Of a stretch of 64,000 nt of DNA, positions 22,799 to 32,741 are shown piece after piece (within the stretch, counting starts at the first letter, position 1; the number at the start of each line of letters is the position of its first letter). This DNA is from Deinococcus soli (ex Cha et al. 2016). GTDB lineage: Bacteria > Deinococcota > Deinococci > Deinococcales > Deinococcaceae. The notes beneath the pieces were generated by a model. The model did not search any database. It had not been told where the DNA came from and was given only the letters and a program-made list of their open reading frames with translations. The position numbers were made by a program, and so were the translations under genes. The stretch is taken from positions 2,766,501 through 2,830,500 of the forward strand of contig NZ_CP011389.1 in assembly GCF_001007995.1 (NCBI RefSeq), in the 5' to 3' direction.

Positions 22799-24031
22799 GT
22801 GAAGCTGCGCGACCGCCTGCCCTTCCAGCCCGGCACCGCCCGCGCCGTGCTGATCGCCGCGCTGTCCCTGGCCGCTGCCGAGTTCGTCCGTAGCGGCCTG
22901 TACCTCCCGTACCTGGGGCAGAGCCCCCGCGTGCAGGCGCAGCTGGACTTGCCCGCGACCGTGGTGGGTCTCGCCTGGGCGGCGCACGTCCTGACCGACA
23001 CTGTCATGCGCGGCCCGGCCGGGCTGCTGATCGCCCGCGTGGGCCTGCGCTGGGCCATGATCGCCGGGACGGCCGTGAGCCTGCTCGCCATCAGCCTGCT
23101 GCCCGCCGCGCACAGCGGCCTGACCCTGCTGCTGATCGCGGCGCTGCACGGCGTGGGCTTCTCGGTCATGTGGCCCGGCACCATGAACCTCACGGCGGAC
23201 GTCACCCGCCAGACCGCGCAGGGCCGCACCCTGACGGTCGTCGGGATGAGCGTATCCTCCATGATCGGGCTGGGTTTCTTCGCGTACGGGTCGCTGCGCG
23301 CCGCGCCACCCGAACAGGTGTACCTCCTGAGCCTGGGCGCGCTGATCCTGTCCCTGGTGATGGCCGTGCTGCTCCCCGCGCGCGCCGTGCGCGGCCCCGC
23401 GCGCGAGGCCCTGCGCGGCGACGCCCTGAAGGCCACGCTGCGCCGCGTGACGCCGCTGCTGCCCGCCGCCTTGATGCAGACCGTGACGCTGTCCCTGTTC
23501 GGGCAGGTGCTGTACAAGATCGCCGACGCGCTGAACCTGAGCACCGCGCAGATCGTCAGCGTGCTCGTCGTGGGCGGCGCGGTCGCCTTCGCGTGCATCC
23601 CGCTGCTCGGCAAGATCGCCGACCGGGGCCGCGCCGTGCCCGTCCTGATCGGCGGGTACGCGCTGATCGCCGCCGGGATGCTCGGCCTGGCGTGGCTGCC
23701 GCCCCTGTGGGCGATGTACCCGCTCGCGGCGCTCGTCGGCGTGGGGTTCGCCGGGGTGCAGCCCGGCTGGGGCGCCCTGGTGACCCGCACGCTGCCCGCC
23801 GCGCAGCGTCCCGCCGCGTGGGGCGTCTTAATGACCGTCGAGAACGGTGGCACCGCCCTGAGCCCCCTGCTGGGCGTCCTGGCCTTCGAACGGTTCGGGG
23901 CGGGCGGCCCCTTCGGACTGGCAGCCGGGCTGGCGACGCTGGTCGCGGCGTTCTACCTGCTGCTGCGCCCCCTGTTCGCCCGCACCGCCGAACAGACCGT
24001 CAGTGAGCCTGGGCAGGACGTCCGCGCGTGA
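22799..24031 (+). CDS. MFS transporter
   Basis: A 410-aa, twelve-segment membrane transporter of the major facilitator superfamily starting at GTG. Typical glycine-rich helices ([19 protein letters not shown] near 77-95 and [16 protein letters not shown] near 270-285, a variant of the MFS loop motif) occur in both halves. The stop overlaps the GTG start of the polysaccharide deacetylase gene by 4 nt, so translation is coupled and the pair may work on the same envelope or export process. Substrate cannot be predicted. Confidence 0.9.
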   Translation: MKLRDRLPFQPGTARAVLIAALSLAAAEFVRSGLYLPYLGQSPRVQAQLDLPATVVGLAWAAHVLTDTVMRGPAGLLIARVGLRWAMIAGTAVSLLAISLLPAAHSGLTLLLIAALHGVGFSVMWPGTMNLTADVTRQTAQGRTLTVVGMSVSSMIGLGFFAYGSLRAAPPEQVYLLSLGALILSLVMAVLLPARAVRGPAREALRGDALKATLRRVTPLLPAALMQTVTLSLFGQVLYKIADALNLSTAQIVSVLVVGGAVAFACIPLLGKIADRGRAVPVLIGGYALIAAGMLGLAWLPPLWAMYPLAALVGVGFAGVQPGWGALVTRTLPAAQRPAAWGVLMTVENGGTALSPLLGVLAFERFGAGGPFGLAAGLATLVAAFYLLLRPLFARTAEQTVSEPGQDVRA

Positions 24032-24732
24032 GGCGCGTCCCCTGGATCGCCGCGCTTCTGACCGCCGCCCTGCTGGCCGAGGTGCTGGGCCGCGCCGCTG
24101 GGTGGGGCGCGCTGGGCCACGGCCCGCGCGACCGCTGGCGGGTCGCGGTGACCTTCGACGACGGCCCCAGCGACCGCACCCCGGAGCTGCTGGCGGTCCT
24201 GGCCCGCCACCGCGCGCGCGCCACGTTCTTCGTCACGCGGCCCGCCGCCCAGGCCCACCCCGGGCTGCTGGACGCCACAGAACAGGCCGGGAACACCCTG
24301 GACGCCCACGGCATCTGGCACCGCGCGGCCCTGACCCTGACCCCCTGGCAGGAGTGGGTGCAGGTCGCGTGGCACCCCCGCCCCACGCGGCCCGGCCCGC
24401 ACCTGTACCGCCCCCCGTACGGCGGGCACAGCCCCCTGACCCGCCTGTTCGCACGGCTGTCGGGCCGTCAGGTGGCGCTGTGGGACACCGAGGGCCGCGA
24501 CTGGACCGGCGCCGACCCCGCCACGCTGGCCGCGCAGACCCTGGCGCGCGTGCAGCCCGGCAGCGTGATCCTCCTGCACGACGGCCCCGCCGTGACCCCC
24601 GCGCTGCTCGACGCCCTGCTGACCGGCCTGGGGGAACGCGGCCTGGAGGTCGTCCCCATGCACGAACTGCCCGCGCGGCGCATCACCCTCCGCGAGGGCC
24701 TGACGCGACTGCGTTCCAGCTACGGCGCCTGA
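24028..24732 (+). CDS. polysaccharide deacetylase (NodB domain)
   Basis: A 234-aa carbohydrate esterase of family 4 type. An N-terminal hydrophobic segment (residues 4-22) suggests export or anchoring. Motif 1 is [10 protein letters not shown] near 40-49 with the metal-binding and catalytic Asp pair; motif 2 is reduced to AHGIWHRA near 93-100; motif 3 YRPPYGG near 128-134; motif 4 DTEGRDWTG near 153-161; motif 5 ILLHDGP near 181-187. It removes N-acetyl groups from peptidoglycan or another polysaccharide. Start GTG overlaps the MFS stop by 4 nt. Confidence 0.9.
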   Translation: MRRVPWIAALLTAALLAEVLGRAAGWGALGHGPRDRWRVAVTFDDGPSDRTPELLAVLARHRARATFFVTRPAAQAHPGLLDATEQAGNTLDAHGIWHRAALTLTPWQEWVQVAWHPRPTRPGPHLYRPPYGGHSPLTRLFARLSGRQVALWDTEGRDWTGADPATLAAQTLARVQPGSVILLHDGPAVTPALLDALLTGLGERGLEVVPMHELPARRITLREGLTRLRSSYGA

Positions 24733-24740
24733 AAGTGCTA

Positions 24741-24785
24741 CAGGCGGCGGGGCGGAGGTCAGACCGACCTCCGCCCCGCCGCCTG
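24741..24785. terminator. bidirectional 20-bp hairpin terminator
   Basis: Perfect 20-bp arms (24741-24760 and 24766-24785) with a 5-nt loop lie between the convergent deacetylase and recR genes. It lacks a T-tract but is the strongest hairpin in this part of the window. Confidence 0.8.
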
Positions 24786-24790
24786 TGCCG

Positions 24791-25399
<609 letters not shown>

Positions 25400-25475
25400 T
25401 CGGACTCCTTCACCACCATCGGCCCACGCTGCGCGGGCCGGACAGAACTGGGCAGACAGGTCATGTCAAACGGGC

Positions 25476-25511
25476 GCGGCCACCCACCGCCCACCGGCAG
25501 GGGGTGGCCGC
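25476..25511 (-). terminator. hairpin in the ybaB-recR spacer
   Basis: Ten-bp perfect arms (25476-25485 and 25502-25511) with a 16-nt loop, located between the ybaB stop and recR start. It could be a partial terminator that lowers recR expression relative to ybaB, or a processing site. Confidence 0.45.
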
Positions 25512-25523
25512 CGCCTCAGCCGG

Positions 25524-25814
25524 TCAGAAACCGGGGATGCCCAGACCGCGCGTCGCGTCCTGCTGCAGGGCGTCCGCCTTCGCGCCCGCATCCTGAATGG
25601 CGACCAGGATCAGGTCTTCCAGTGCCTCGACGTCGTCGGCGTCCACCGCTTCGGGCTTGATCTTCAGGGCCGTGACTTTCCCGTGCCCGTTCATCGTGAC
25701 CGTCACCAGACCGCTGGCGCTGCCCTCGACGGACTTGGCGGCCAGATCCTCCTGGATCTTCGTGGCGGCCATCTGCGCCTGCTGCATCTGCTTCATGAGC
25801 TTCTTCATGTCCAT
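25524..25814 (-). CDS. ybaB: YbaB/EbfC family nucleoid-associated protein
   Basis: A 96-aa small DNA-binding protein. The helical N-terminus MDMKKLMKQMQQAQMAATK and the conserved core GLVTVTMNGHGKVTALKI are diagnostic. The family forms dimers that coat DNA without strong sequence preference. It is encoded immediately upstream of recR, the classic neighbour, and has a purine-rich Shine-Dalgarno (GAAAGGAG) a few bases upstream of its ATG, unlike the leaderless genes around it. Confidence 0.95.
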   Translation of the reverse strand: MDMKKLMKQMQQAQMAATKIQEDLAAKSVEGSASGLVTVTMNGHGKVTALKIKPEAVDADDVEALEDLILVAIQDAGAKADALQQDATRGLGIPGF

Positions 25815-25958
25815 GCTGCTTGCTCCTTTCTCACTGCCGGGAGGGCCCTGTGGGCTGCCGTCCCGGACGACCCGGCCAGTGTAGCGCGCGCGGCGTCACC
25901 CTGACTGCGCGGCACCTCACGAGCCCGGGGCGCGCCCGCCCCAGGGTGCCGAGCCCAC

Positions 25959-26444
25959 TCAGCCCAGCGACTGCCGGGACTCACCGCCCAGGAGTTCCCG
26001 CGCGCCCTCCAGGACGTTCAGGGCGTCCTGACCGGCGTCGACCTGCGTCCAGTGACGGCGCACCGTGCCGGATGGATCGACCAGGAACGTCTCGCGGCGG
26101 GGCCGACGCACCTGCTCGCCCGGCCACGGCTCGTCCAGCAGACCGAACTGCGTGCTGATGCGCTGCTGCCCGTCGTTCAGCAGCGGGTAGTCCAGCTGGC
26201 AGACGCTCCGGAACGCCAGTTGCTCCTGCCGGGGGTCGCTGTTGATGCCAATCACGTCCACGTTCAGGGCCTGGAAGTCCGCCAGGAGCGCCTGATACTG
26301 CCGGGCCTGCAACTGGCAGTGCGAGGTGACGGTCTTGGGAAAGAAGAACAGGACGCGCCAGCGCCCGGGGGTCGGGACGTAGGGGCGGCCGTTGTCCTGC
26401 GCGGCCTCCAGGGATGGGATGTGATCGCCGGTGGTCAGGGTCAT
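25959..26444 (-). CDS. peroxiredoxin (AhpC/TSA, BCP-like)
   Basis: A 161-aa thioredoxin-fold peroxidase. The peroxidatic Cys is in FFFPKTVTSHCQLQAR near residue 44, where the usual PGC is replaced by SHC; the preceding FFFPK matches the family. A second Cys in SVCQLDYPLL near 81 may be the resolving residue. The C-terminal half has RETFLVDPSGTVRRHW typical of BCP/AhpC proteins. It reduces hydrogen peroxide or organic peroxides using a thiol donor. It stands alone. The unusual active-site spacing makes the exact subfamily uncertain. Confidence 0.87.
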   Translation of the reverse strand: MTLTTGDHIPSLEAAQDNGRPYVPTPGRWRVLFFFPKTVTSHCQLQARQYQALLADFQALNVDVIGINSDPRQEQLAFRSVCQLDYPLLNDGQQRISTQFGLLDEPWPGEQVRRPRRETFLVDPSGTVRRHWTQVDAGQDALNVLEGARELLGGESRQSLG

Positions 26445-26586
26445 GGCTGCAGTCTAGGCAGTGGGCAGGCTGAGGATGCTGGGCGACCTCTCAAGGCCTG
26501 TTCGGGCGTACAGGGGGTCACGACCACCCGAAGGGGGCCGTCACCCCGAGAAGCAGGGTGGCGCCAGGACCGGGTCGCGCGTCCGG

Positions 26587-27264
26587 TCACAGCGCGGGCG
26601 TGCGCGTGCCCTTGGCGCGGCGGTACAGCTGCGCGGGGCGGCCCACGCCGCTGCGCCGCTCGCCGCTGGGGGTCAGGCTGCCCTGCGCGAGCAGCCGCTT
26701 GCGGAAGTTGCGTTTGTCCAGCTTGCGGTTCAGGATCGCCTCGTACACGCCCTGCAACTCGGGCAGCGTGAAGGTGTCGGGCAGGAATTCCAGCGCGAGG
26801 TTCGCGTACTCCAGCCGCAGCTGCAACCGTCCCAGCGCGCGGTCCAGGATCGCCTGGTGGTCGAAGGCCAGCCGGGGCGTGCGGTGGGCGGGCATCCACT
26901 CGGCGCCGAGGGTGTGCCCGCCACCGCTGACGCTGACCGTGCCGTGCGGCAGCACCGCAAGGTGCGCCACGCTGACGATCCGGCCGCGCGGGTCGCGGTT
27001 GATCTCCCCGAAGGTGAAGAACTGCTCGAGGTGGCGGGGTTCGAGTTCCACGCTGGTCTCGGTGCGCAGTTCGCGCAGGGCCGCCTCGTGCAGTTCCTCG
27101 CCGGGGTGGACGAAGCCGCCGGGCAGCGCCCAGTCGCGCGCGTGGGGCAATTCGCCGCGCTGCACGAGGAGGACGTGCAGTTCCCCGGCATGCATGGCGA
27201 AGGCGGCGACGTCCACGGCCAGCCCGACCTGCGTGGCGCCGCGGGGCAGCGCGAGGTCGGTCAC
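26587..27264 (-). CDS. Nudix-domain transcriptional regulator, NrtR-like
   Basis: A 225-aa protein starting with GTG at 27264. Residues 10-140 form a Nudix fold (RDWALPGGFVHPGEELHEAA at the Nudix-box position), in which the REUxEE part reads ALRELRTETSVE, so hydrolase residues are partly kept. Residues 150-215 form the winged helix (YANLALEFLPDTFTLPELQ, then NFRKRLLAQG) found in NrtR/ADP-ribose-sensing regulators of NAD metabolism or sugar catabolism. The gene follows the glycogen-debranching gene on the same strand at 125 nt. No NAD genes are close, so its targets are unknown. Longer in-frame readings to 27648 lack coding character. Confidence 0.82.
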   Translation of the reverse strand: MTDLALPRGATQVGLAVDVAAFAMHAGELHVLLVQRGELPHARDWALPGGFVHPGEELHEAALRELRTETSVELEPRHLEQFFTFGEINRDPRGRIVSVAHLAVLPHGTVSVSGGGHTLGAEWMPAHRTPRLAFDHQAILDRALGRLQLRLEYANLALEFLPDTFTLPELQGVYEAILNRKLDKRNFRKRLLAQGSLTPSGERRSGVGRPAQLYRRAKGTRTPAL

Positions 27265-27389
27265 GCGCGCTCCGGGTGGGCGCAGGTCGGGTGAGTCGCG
27301 GTCATGCGGTGATGCTAGGGTTTGTGTCCCTGGTACGTCAAGGGGAATTGTGTCCTGCTCGCGCGGGATTTCGCACGTGCAGGCGGCGC

Positions 27390-29393
27390 TTACGCGGGGC
27401 TTTGCGTTCCCGCCGCCTGCGCCTCGGCGCGGCTGACGAGCACGTGCGCGCGCAGCAGCTCCGCCACGCTCCACGCCTGGAACGGGCACCCGCCTGGGCG
27501 CAGGCTGTCCCCGGCGAACACCTCCGAGACGTGTCCCAGTCCGGCCTCCAGCACGTGCCCGCTCAGGCCGCGTAGCGCCGCCCGCGCCCGCCCGACCTCG
27601 CCCTGCGCCAGCAGTAGTTCCACGAACGCCGTCAGCGGCCACGGCCACACGGTCCCCTGGTGGTACGCCGCGTCCCGCTGCACCTGCGCGCCCCCGTAAT
27701 TGCCCCGGTACCGCCCGTCCAGCGGTGACAGCGTGTGCAGCCCGGCGGGGGAGAGGAGCTCCGCTTCCAGCTGCGCGGTCGTCGCCGCGACCAGCGCGGG
27801 GCTGGTGGGCGTGTCCGGCAGCGCCAGCGCGATCGCCACGTTCGGGCGGACGCTGCGGTCCGGCGTGCCGTCCGCCGCCAGGGTGTCCACGTACGCGCCC
27901 TGCCAGAACGCCGCGAAACTGGCCTGCGCGCGGGCCAGGGTGTCCGCGAACCGCGCCTCCTCACCCAGCGCCGCCGACAGGCGCGACTCGGCGCCCAGCG
28001 CGGCCAGCCACAGGCCCTGCACCTCGATGGGCTTGCCGTGGCGGGGCGTGACGACCCAGCCTTCAATTTTCACGTCCATCCAGGTGAGCTGCACGCCCGG
28101 TTCCCCGGCCAGCAGCAGCCCGTCCGCCGGGTCCATGCGGATGCCGTGATCGGTGCCGCGCACGTGCCAGTCCAGCAGGTCGCGCAGCTGCGGCAGGGCC
28201 TCCCGCGCGAAGGTCGCGTCCCCGGTGACCGTCACGTACCGTTCCAGTGCCACCGCCAGCCACAGCGCGCCGTCCACGGTGTTGTACCCGGCGCCCTGCC
28301 CGTCGTCGTGGAAGTTGTTCGGCGTCAGGCCCCGGCGCAGGCTGCACAGGAACGTGCCCAGGAGGTCGCGCGCCTCGGCGTGCCGCCCGGTCAGCAGGGT
28401 CAGGCCGGTCAGGGCGATCATGGAGTCGCGGCCCCAGTCCGCGAACCACGGGTACCCGGCGATGACCGTCACGCCCTGCGGCTGCGTGCGCCGCACCAGG
28501 TACGCGTCCGCCGCGACGGCCAGCGTGGCGACCAGTTCGTCCGGCACGCCCGTCGTGTCCTGTGCCCGCACGGCCAGTTCGCGGCGGCGCGCGGCCTCGT
28601 CGGCGTACGCCGCCCACGGGTCGAGGACCAGCGCCTGCGCCACGCCCGGCGTGACTGCCTGCACCACCAGCGCCGCGCGGCCCCCACCCGCCGGGAAGCT
28701 CAGCTCCCACAGCGGCGTGCCCAGGGTGGACTCGGTGTCCGGCTCGCCGCGCGCCAGATCGTGCCGGTAGTGCACCCGCTGCGGCGCGGGCTGGGGATTC
28801 AGGGCGTCGATCACCGCGCCCGGCGCGTGCACCTGCACCCGCGTCTGCGCCTCGCCCTGTACGGTCACCTCGCGGCCCGCCGCGTGGAAGGCCAGCGTGG
28901 GCACCCGTTCGTGCACGGCGTGCATGTCCCGGTCCACGAAGAAGCCCCCCAGCCGCAGCGCCACCGGGTCGCGGCTCTGGACGTCGTACAGGAACACCAC
29001 CGCGCCCGATCCGCGCGGCATGAACGCCCGGCGGCGCACCCGCACGCCCGCGAACAGCTGCTCCCGTTCGGGCAGCAGGTCGCTCAGCGACGCGCCCGTC
29101 AGCCAGCGCAGCCCCTCGCCCTCGAAGGTGTCCGGGGCGATCTCCAGGGCGTGCAGGGTCGTCTCGCGCACGCCGCCTGCGCCGGGCACGCGCAGCACCT
29201 CGAGCGGTGAGACCAGATGCGTGCGCCGCTGCACCGGCGGCTGCTGGCTGGCCACCAGCCCCGAGTAGCAGCGGGTCGGGACGCCCGACAGGCTGCTCAG
29301 GGCGAAGCCGCCCAGACCGTCGGTGAGCAGCACCTCCAGGTCCGCGTTATGGGCGGTCAGGGAACCGAAGGGGAAGGTGACAGGCGCACTCAT
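27390..29393 (-). CDS. amylo-alpha-1,6-glucosidase / glycogen debranching enzyme family protein
   Basis: A 667-aa GH-type alpha/alpha barrel enzyme with the N-terminal GDE domain starting GSLTAHNADLEVLLTDGLGGFA near residues 9-30. The catalytic domain has WFADWGRDSMIALTG near 315-330 and NNFHDDGQGAGYNTVDGALW near 361-380, both carrying the acidic catalytic residues, and RDAAYHQGTVWPW near 575. It hydrolyses alpha-1,6 branches of glycogen or related glucans. The ATG at 29393 starts right at the conserved domain; 90 upstream codons to 29663 overlap the divergent infC region and are not coding. Downstream, the NrtR-like regulator is on the same strand. Confidence 0.92.
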   Translation of the reverse strand: MSAPVTFPFGSLTAHNADLEVLLTDGLGGFALSSLSGVPTRCYSGLVASQQPPVQRRTHLVSPLEVLRVPGAGGVRETTLHALEIAPDTFEGEGLRWLTGASLSDLLPEREQLFAGVRVRRRAFMPRGSGAVVFLYDVQSRDPVALRLGGFFVDRDMHAVHERVPTLAFHAAGREVTVQGEAQTRVQVHAPGAVIDALNPQPAPQRVHYRHDLARGEPDTESTLGTPLWELSFPAGGGRAALVVQAVTPGVAQALVLDPWAAYADEAARRRELAVRAQDTTGVPDELVATLAVAADAYLVRRTQPQGVTVIAGYPWFADWGRDSMIALTGLTLLTGRHAEARDLLGTFLCSLRRGLTPNNFHDDGQGAGYNTVDGALWLAVALERYVTVTGDATFAREALPQLRDLLDWHVRGTDHGIRMDPADGLLLAGEPGVQLTWMDVKIEGWVVTPRHGKPIEVQGLWLAALGAESRLSAALGEEARFADTLARAQASFAAFWQGAYVDTLAADGTPDRSVRPNVAIALALPDTPTSPALVAATTAQLEAELLSPAGLHTLSPLDGRYRGNYGGAQVQRDAAYHQGTVWPWPLTAFVELLLAQGEVGRARAALRGLSGHVLEAGLGHVSEVFAGDSLRPGGCPFQAWSVAELLRAHVLVSRAEAQAAGTQSPA

Positions 29394-29517
29394 GCGCGCC
29401 AGCATGGCACGAAGGCGCCGCATGGAACGCGCGTGGTAGACTGAGGGGTACCGTCCGCCCCGTGGGGTGGGCGCAGCCGCCCGGGAAGCCAGCGTGCCCC
29501 GGAGCGCGGCGGAGGTG

Positions 29518-30144
<627 letters not shown>

Positions 30145-30160
30145 CTGCTGTCCTGTGAAG

Positions 30161-30187
30161 GCCCGTCCCGCCCGGGGCGGGCTTTCC
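30161..30187 (+). terminator. intrinsic terminator after infC
   Basis: An 8-bp stem with one G-U (30161-30168 with 30175-30182) is followed by CTTTCCTGTT, a moderate T-rich tail. Confidence 0.7.
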
Positions 30188-30210
30188 TGTTGCGGCCGGG
30201 AGGCCCGCGT

Positions 30211-30239
30211 TTGTGGACACCTCCACCCTACTGGATACT
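30211..30239 (+). promoter_or_regulatory. promoter of the glutaredoxin gene with an adjacent AT-rich dyad
   Basis: TTGTGG (30211-30216) and GATACT (30234-30239) have a 17-nt spacer. Directly downstream, TACTTTAAATAGTA (30236-30249) is an AT-rich near-palindrome in otherwise GC-rich DNA and could be a regulator site. A second -10-like TAAACT is at 30248-30253. Confidence 0.45.
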
Positions 30240-30288
30240 TTAAATAGTAAACTGAGATTCGTGGGCGACGCCCACCCGGAGGAACCCC

Positions 30289-30534
30289 ATGATCAAGATG
30301 TACACCACCACCTGGTGCCCCGACTGCCACGCTGCCAAGCGCGCCCTGACCAGCAAGGGCCTCGCGTTCGAGGAAATCAACATCGAGCAGGACGACAGCG
30401 CCGCCCAGTACGTCATGAGCGTCAACGGCGGTAAACGCAGCGTCCCCACCCTCGTGCACGGCGACACCGCCGCCAGCCTCAGCGGCTTCCGCCCCCAGAA
30501 ACTCGACGCGTTCCTCGCCCAGGCCGGACTGTAA
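30289..30534 (+). CDS. glutaredoxin / mycoredoxin-like protein
   Basis: An 81-aa thioredoxin-fold protein with the redox motif CPDC near residues 10-13 (TTTWCPDCHAAKRAL), the cis-Pro loop KRSVPTLVHG near 50-59 and a C-terminal GF near 66. A CPDC motif differs from classical CPYC glutaredoxins and fits mycoredoxin-like or NrdH-type proteins that work with other low-molecular-weight thiols; Deinococcus uses bacillithiol rather than glutathione, which would fit. The start has GGAGGAA 4-10 nt upstream. It is bounded downstream by a palindromic repeat shared with the convergent metallophosphoesterase. Confidence 0.88.
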   Translation: MIKMYTTTWCPDCHAAKRALTSKGLAFEEINIEQDDSAAQYVMSVNGGKRSVPTLVHGDTAASLSGFRPQKLDAFLAQAGL

Positions 30535-30550
30535 GAGACGTCGAAAGTCA

Positions 30551-30597
30551 AAAGTTGATGGTTGATGGAGGACGCCCCTCTATCAACCATCAACTTT
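30551..30597. repeat. ATCAACC-type palindromic repeat / bidirectional terminator
   Basis: Arms of 21 nt (30551-30571 and 30577-30597) pair with one G-U and a 5-nt loop; the arms are built from tandem TTGATGG/CCATCAA units. It sits between convergent genes and has T-rich sequence after the arm on the plus strand, so it should terminate both. A near copy lies at 48309-48354. Confidence 0.8.
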
Positions 30598-30603
30598 CTA
30601 CCT

Positions 30604-31641
30604 TCAACCCTTCTTCAACCGAGCGGCTTCGCGGGCCGTGACCGTGTCGTCTGCCGCGACCGTGTACGCCGTGACGACCAGCTCGGCCGGCGTGAGGTCC
30701 AGCCGCAGGAAGCCCGGCTGACCGAAGGCCGCGAACGCCGCCGCACGCGAGCCCGATGGACCTCCCCCCACCTCGCCCGCCGCACCCGACACGGCCGTCC
30801 ACGTGCCCGGGCACTCCGGCTGCGGGGCGAACACCTCCAGCGCATGCACGTGCCCGCTCAGAAGCAGGTCCGCCGCGCCGCACACCGAGCCGTACAGGTC
30901 CCGCACCGCGCCCCCCTTCTGGAACTCGAACGGGAAGCGGTCGTACGCCCCGGCGTTCCCATGCTTCCCGTTGCTGAACAGCGGGTGATGCCCCAGCACC
31001 AGCCGCCAGCGCGCCCCGCTGCCCCGCACCGCGCGCCACAGCCACGCCCGCTGCGCCTGATCCCACGCGCCCCCCGGCCGCTCGGCAGGCCGCAGGCCCG
31101 GCAGGTACGCCGCCAGCGGCGCCGTGTCCACCCCGAAGAACTCCGCCAGGGTCCCCACCGGCGCGCGGTAGGTGCGGGCGGGCATCACCCACTGCGGGTT
31201 CACGCGCGAGTACGCCACCTGCACGTCCGCGCCACGCGCATCGGCCCCATCCCCCCCGACCAGCCACGACTCGTCATGGTTGCCCGGCACCACCAGAAAC
31301 GGGAACCCCAGCGGGCCGTACACGTCCGCGAACCGCTCGCGGAACAGCGGCGAATTCAGGTCCTTCGGGCCAGCCGGGTAGAAATTGTCCCCCAGTGCCA
31401 CCCCCAGGTCACAGCCCTCGCGCGCGCACACCCCCTGCATGGCGGCCGCCACGCGCCGCTGCACCTCCGTTCCGGTGCCCTGATCTCCCATGACCAGCAC
31501 CCGCAGCCGGTCCTGCGGCAAGGCAGGGAGGGTCGCGCGGACGTCCGGCACCGTCACCGGCCCGGTCATGGCTGGCGCGCACGATCCCAGCGTGACCCCC
31601 AGCAGCACCCCCAGGGCACCCCTCCACAACTTAGGCAGCAT
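30604..31641 (-). CDS. exported metallophosphoesterase (acid phosphatase-like lipoprotein)
   Basis: A 345-aa calcineurin-like phosphoesterase. The signal peptide ends LGSC near residue 21, a lipobox-like cleavage site. Metal motifs appear in order: VMGDQGTGT near 50-58, ALGDNFYPAG near 83-92, VPGNHDES near 118-125, LVLGHHPLFSNGKHG near 220-234 and LLLSGHVHALE near 258-268. The layout matches purple-acid-phosphatase-like single-domain enzymes acting outside the cytoplasm. Substrate unknown. It is convergent with the glutaredoxin gene and divergent from the DUF805 genes. Confidence 0.9.
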   Translation of the reverse strand: MLPKLWRGALGVLLGVTLGSCAPAMTGPVTVPDVRATLPALPQDRLRVLVMGDQGTGTEVQRRVAAAMQGVCAREGCDLGVALGDNFYPAGPKDLNSPLFRERFADVYGPLGFPFLVVPGNHDESWLVGGDGADARGADVQVAYSRVNPQWVMPARTYRAPVGTLAEFFGVDTAPLAAYLPGLRPAERPGGAWDQAQRAWLWRAVRGSGARWRLVLGHHPLFSNGKHGNAGAYDRFPFEFQKGGAVRDLYGSVCGAADLLLSGHVHALEVFAPQPECPGTWTAVSGAAGEVGGGPSGSRAAAFAAFGQPGFLRLDLTPAELVVTAYTVAADDTVTAREAARLKKG

Positions 31642-31693
31642 GGGCTCAATGTGACGCTTAGACTGCTCTCACGCAACAATCCCAGGGGGCACC

Positions 31694-32137
31694 ATGAACG
31701 AATACCTGAACGTCATCCGCAACAACTACGCCAACTTCACCGGCCGCGCCCGCCGCCGCGAATACTGGATGTTCGCCCTGATCAACACGATCATCGTGAC
31801 CGTCCTGAGCATTCCCGTGTACGGCGCGGCCATCGGCATGGCCATGCAGTCCGACACGGGCGCGGCTCCCAGCGCTGGCCTGACCGGCACCACCCTGATC
31901 TTCGCCGTCCTGATGGTCATCTACGCGCTTGCTGTGATGGTCCCCAGCATCGCCGTGACCGTCCGCCGCCTGCACGACGCGGGTTTCAGCGGCTGGCTGT
32001 ACCTCCTGAACTTCATTGGCCTGAGCATCGTCGTTCTCGTGCTGTGCGTGCTGGACAGCAAACCCGGCAGCAACAAGTGGGGACCCAACCCCAAGGGCGT
32101 GACCGACGGAACCCCCGCCCCCGCGCAGAACTGGTAA
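31694..32137 (+). CDS. DUF805 family membrane protein (copy 1)
   Basis: A 147-aa membrane protein. The conserved N-terminus reads NFTGRARRREYWMFALIN near residues 15-32, followed by three or four membrane segments, the motif IAVTVRRLHDAGFSGW near 87-102 and the tail KPGSNKWGPNP. These are the hallmarks of DUF805, whose function is not established. It has TAGACT at 31659-31664 as a likely -10 and GGGGGC before the ATG. A shorter paralogue follows at 32231, suggesting tandem duplication. Confidence 0.9.
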   Translation: MNEYLNVIRNNYANFTGRARRREYWMFALINTIIVTVLSIPVYGAAIGMAMQSDTGAAPSAGLTGTTLIFAVLMVIYALAVMVPSIAVTVRRLHDAGFSGWLYLLNFIGLSIVVLVLCVLDSKPGSNKWGPNPKGVTDGTPAPAQNW

Positions 32138-32230
32138 CACCCACTCCCACAGCGCCCCGTCCATCCTGAATCGAACAGGGAGGAGGGGCGTTGTGACTGT
32201 GAGTCGCAAACCGCGACCGAGGTCATTTAG

Positions 32231-32635
32231 ATGCACGAATTCATGGACGTCGTCCGCCACTACGCCACATTCACGGGCCGCGCCCGGCGGCGTACATTCT
32301 GGATGTACATCCTGACCGGGAGCCTCCTCGCGGCGGGCCTTGCCCTGATTGACGAGGCGCTCGGTCTACGCGTCAGTACCAGACTGGACGATGACGGACT
32401 GCTGGTCAGTCTCCTGACTCTCGCCCTGCTCCTTCCCACCATCGCCGTGACTGTGCGCCGCTTGTATGACACCGGTCATTCGGGCTCGAATCTCTGGTTG
32501 CTCCTGATTCCCCTGTTCGGCTGGCTCACGCTGCTCGCCTGGCTTTCAGAGGACGGTAAACCCGGGACCAACAAATGGGGTTCCGATCCGATGTCTGCCG
32601 CCGGACGCGTTCCCACTCCTGCGCAGAACAATTGA
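32231..32635 (+). CDS. DUF805 family membrane protein (copy 2)
   Basis: A 134-aa paralogue of the preceding gene. It has TFTGRARRRTFWMYILTGSL near residues 14-33, IAVTVRRLYDTGHSGSN near 75-91 and KPGTNKWGSDP near 117-127, so all family landmarks are retained although the middle is divergent and lower in GC than copy 1. No Shine-Dalgarno is present; the ATG is preceded by CATTTAG. The two genes lie 93 nt apart. Function unknown. Confidence 0.85.
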   Translation: MHEFMDVVRHYATFTGRARRRTFWMYILTGSLLAAGLALIDEALGLRVSTRLDDDGLLVSLLTLALLLPTIAVTVRRLYDTGHSGSNLWLLLIPLFGWLTLLAWLSEDGKPGTNKWGSDPMSAAGRVPTPAQNN

Positions 32636-32741
32636 GCTCACGCCGGTTCCGCCCTGCCATCCGGTGGGTCGGTCTTTTCATGCCCGTGCATCTGCCAGTT
32701 GGCGCAGGTGCGGCCGGGGCCGGGCGGGCAGACTGAGGGGC

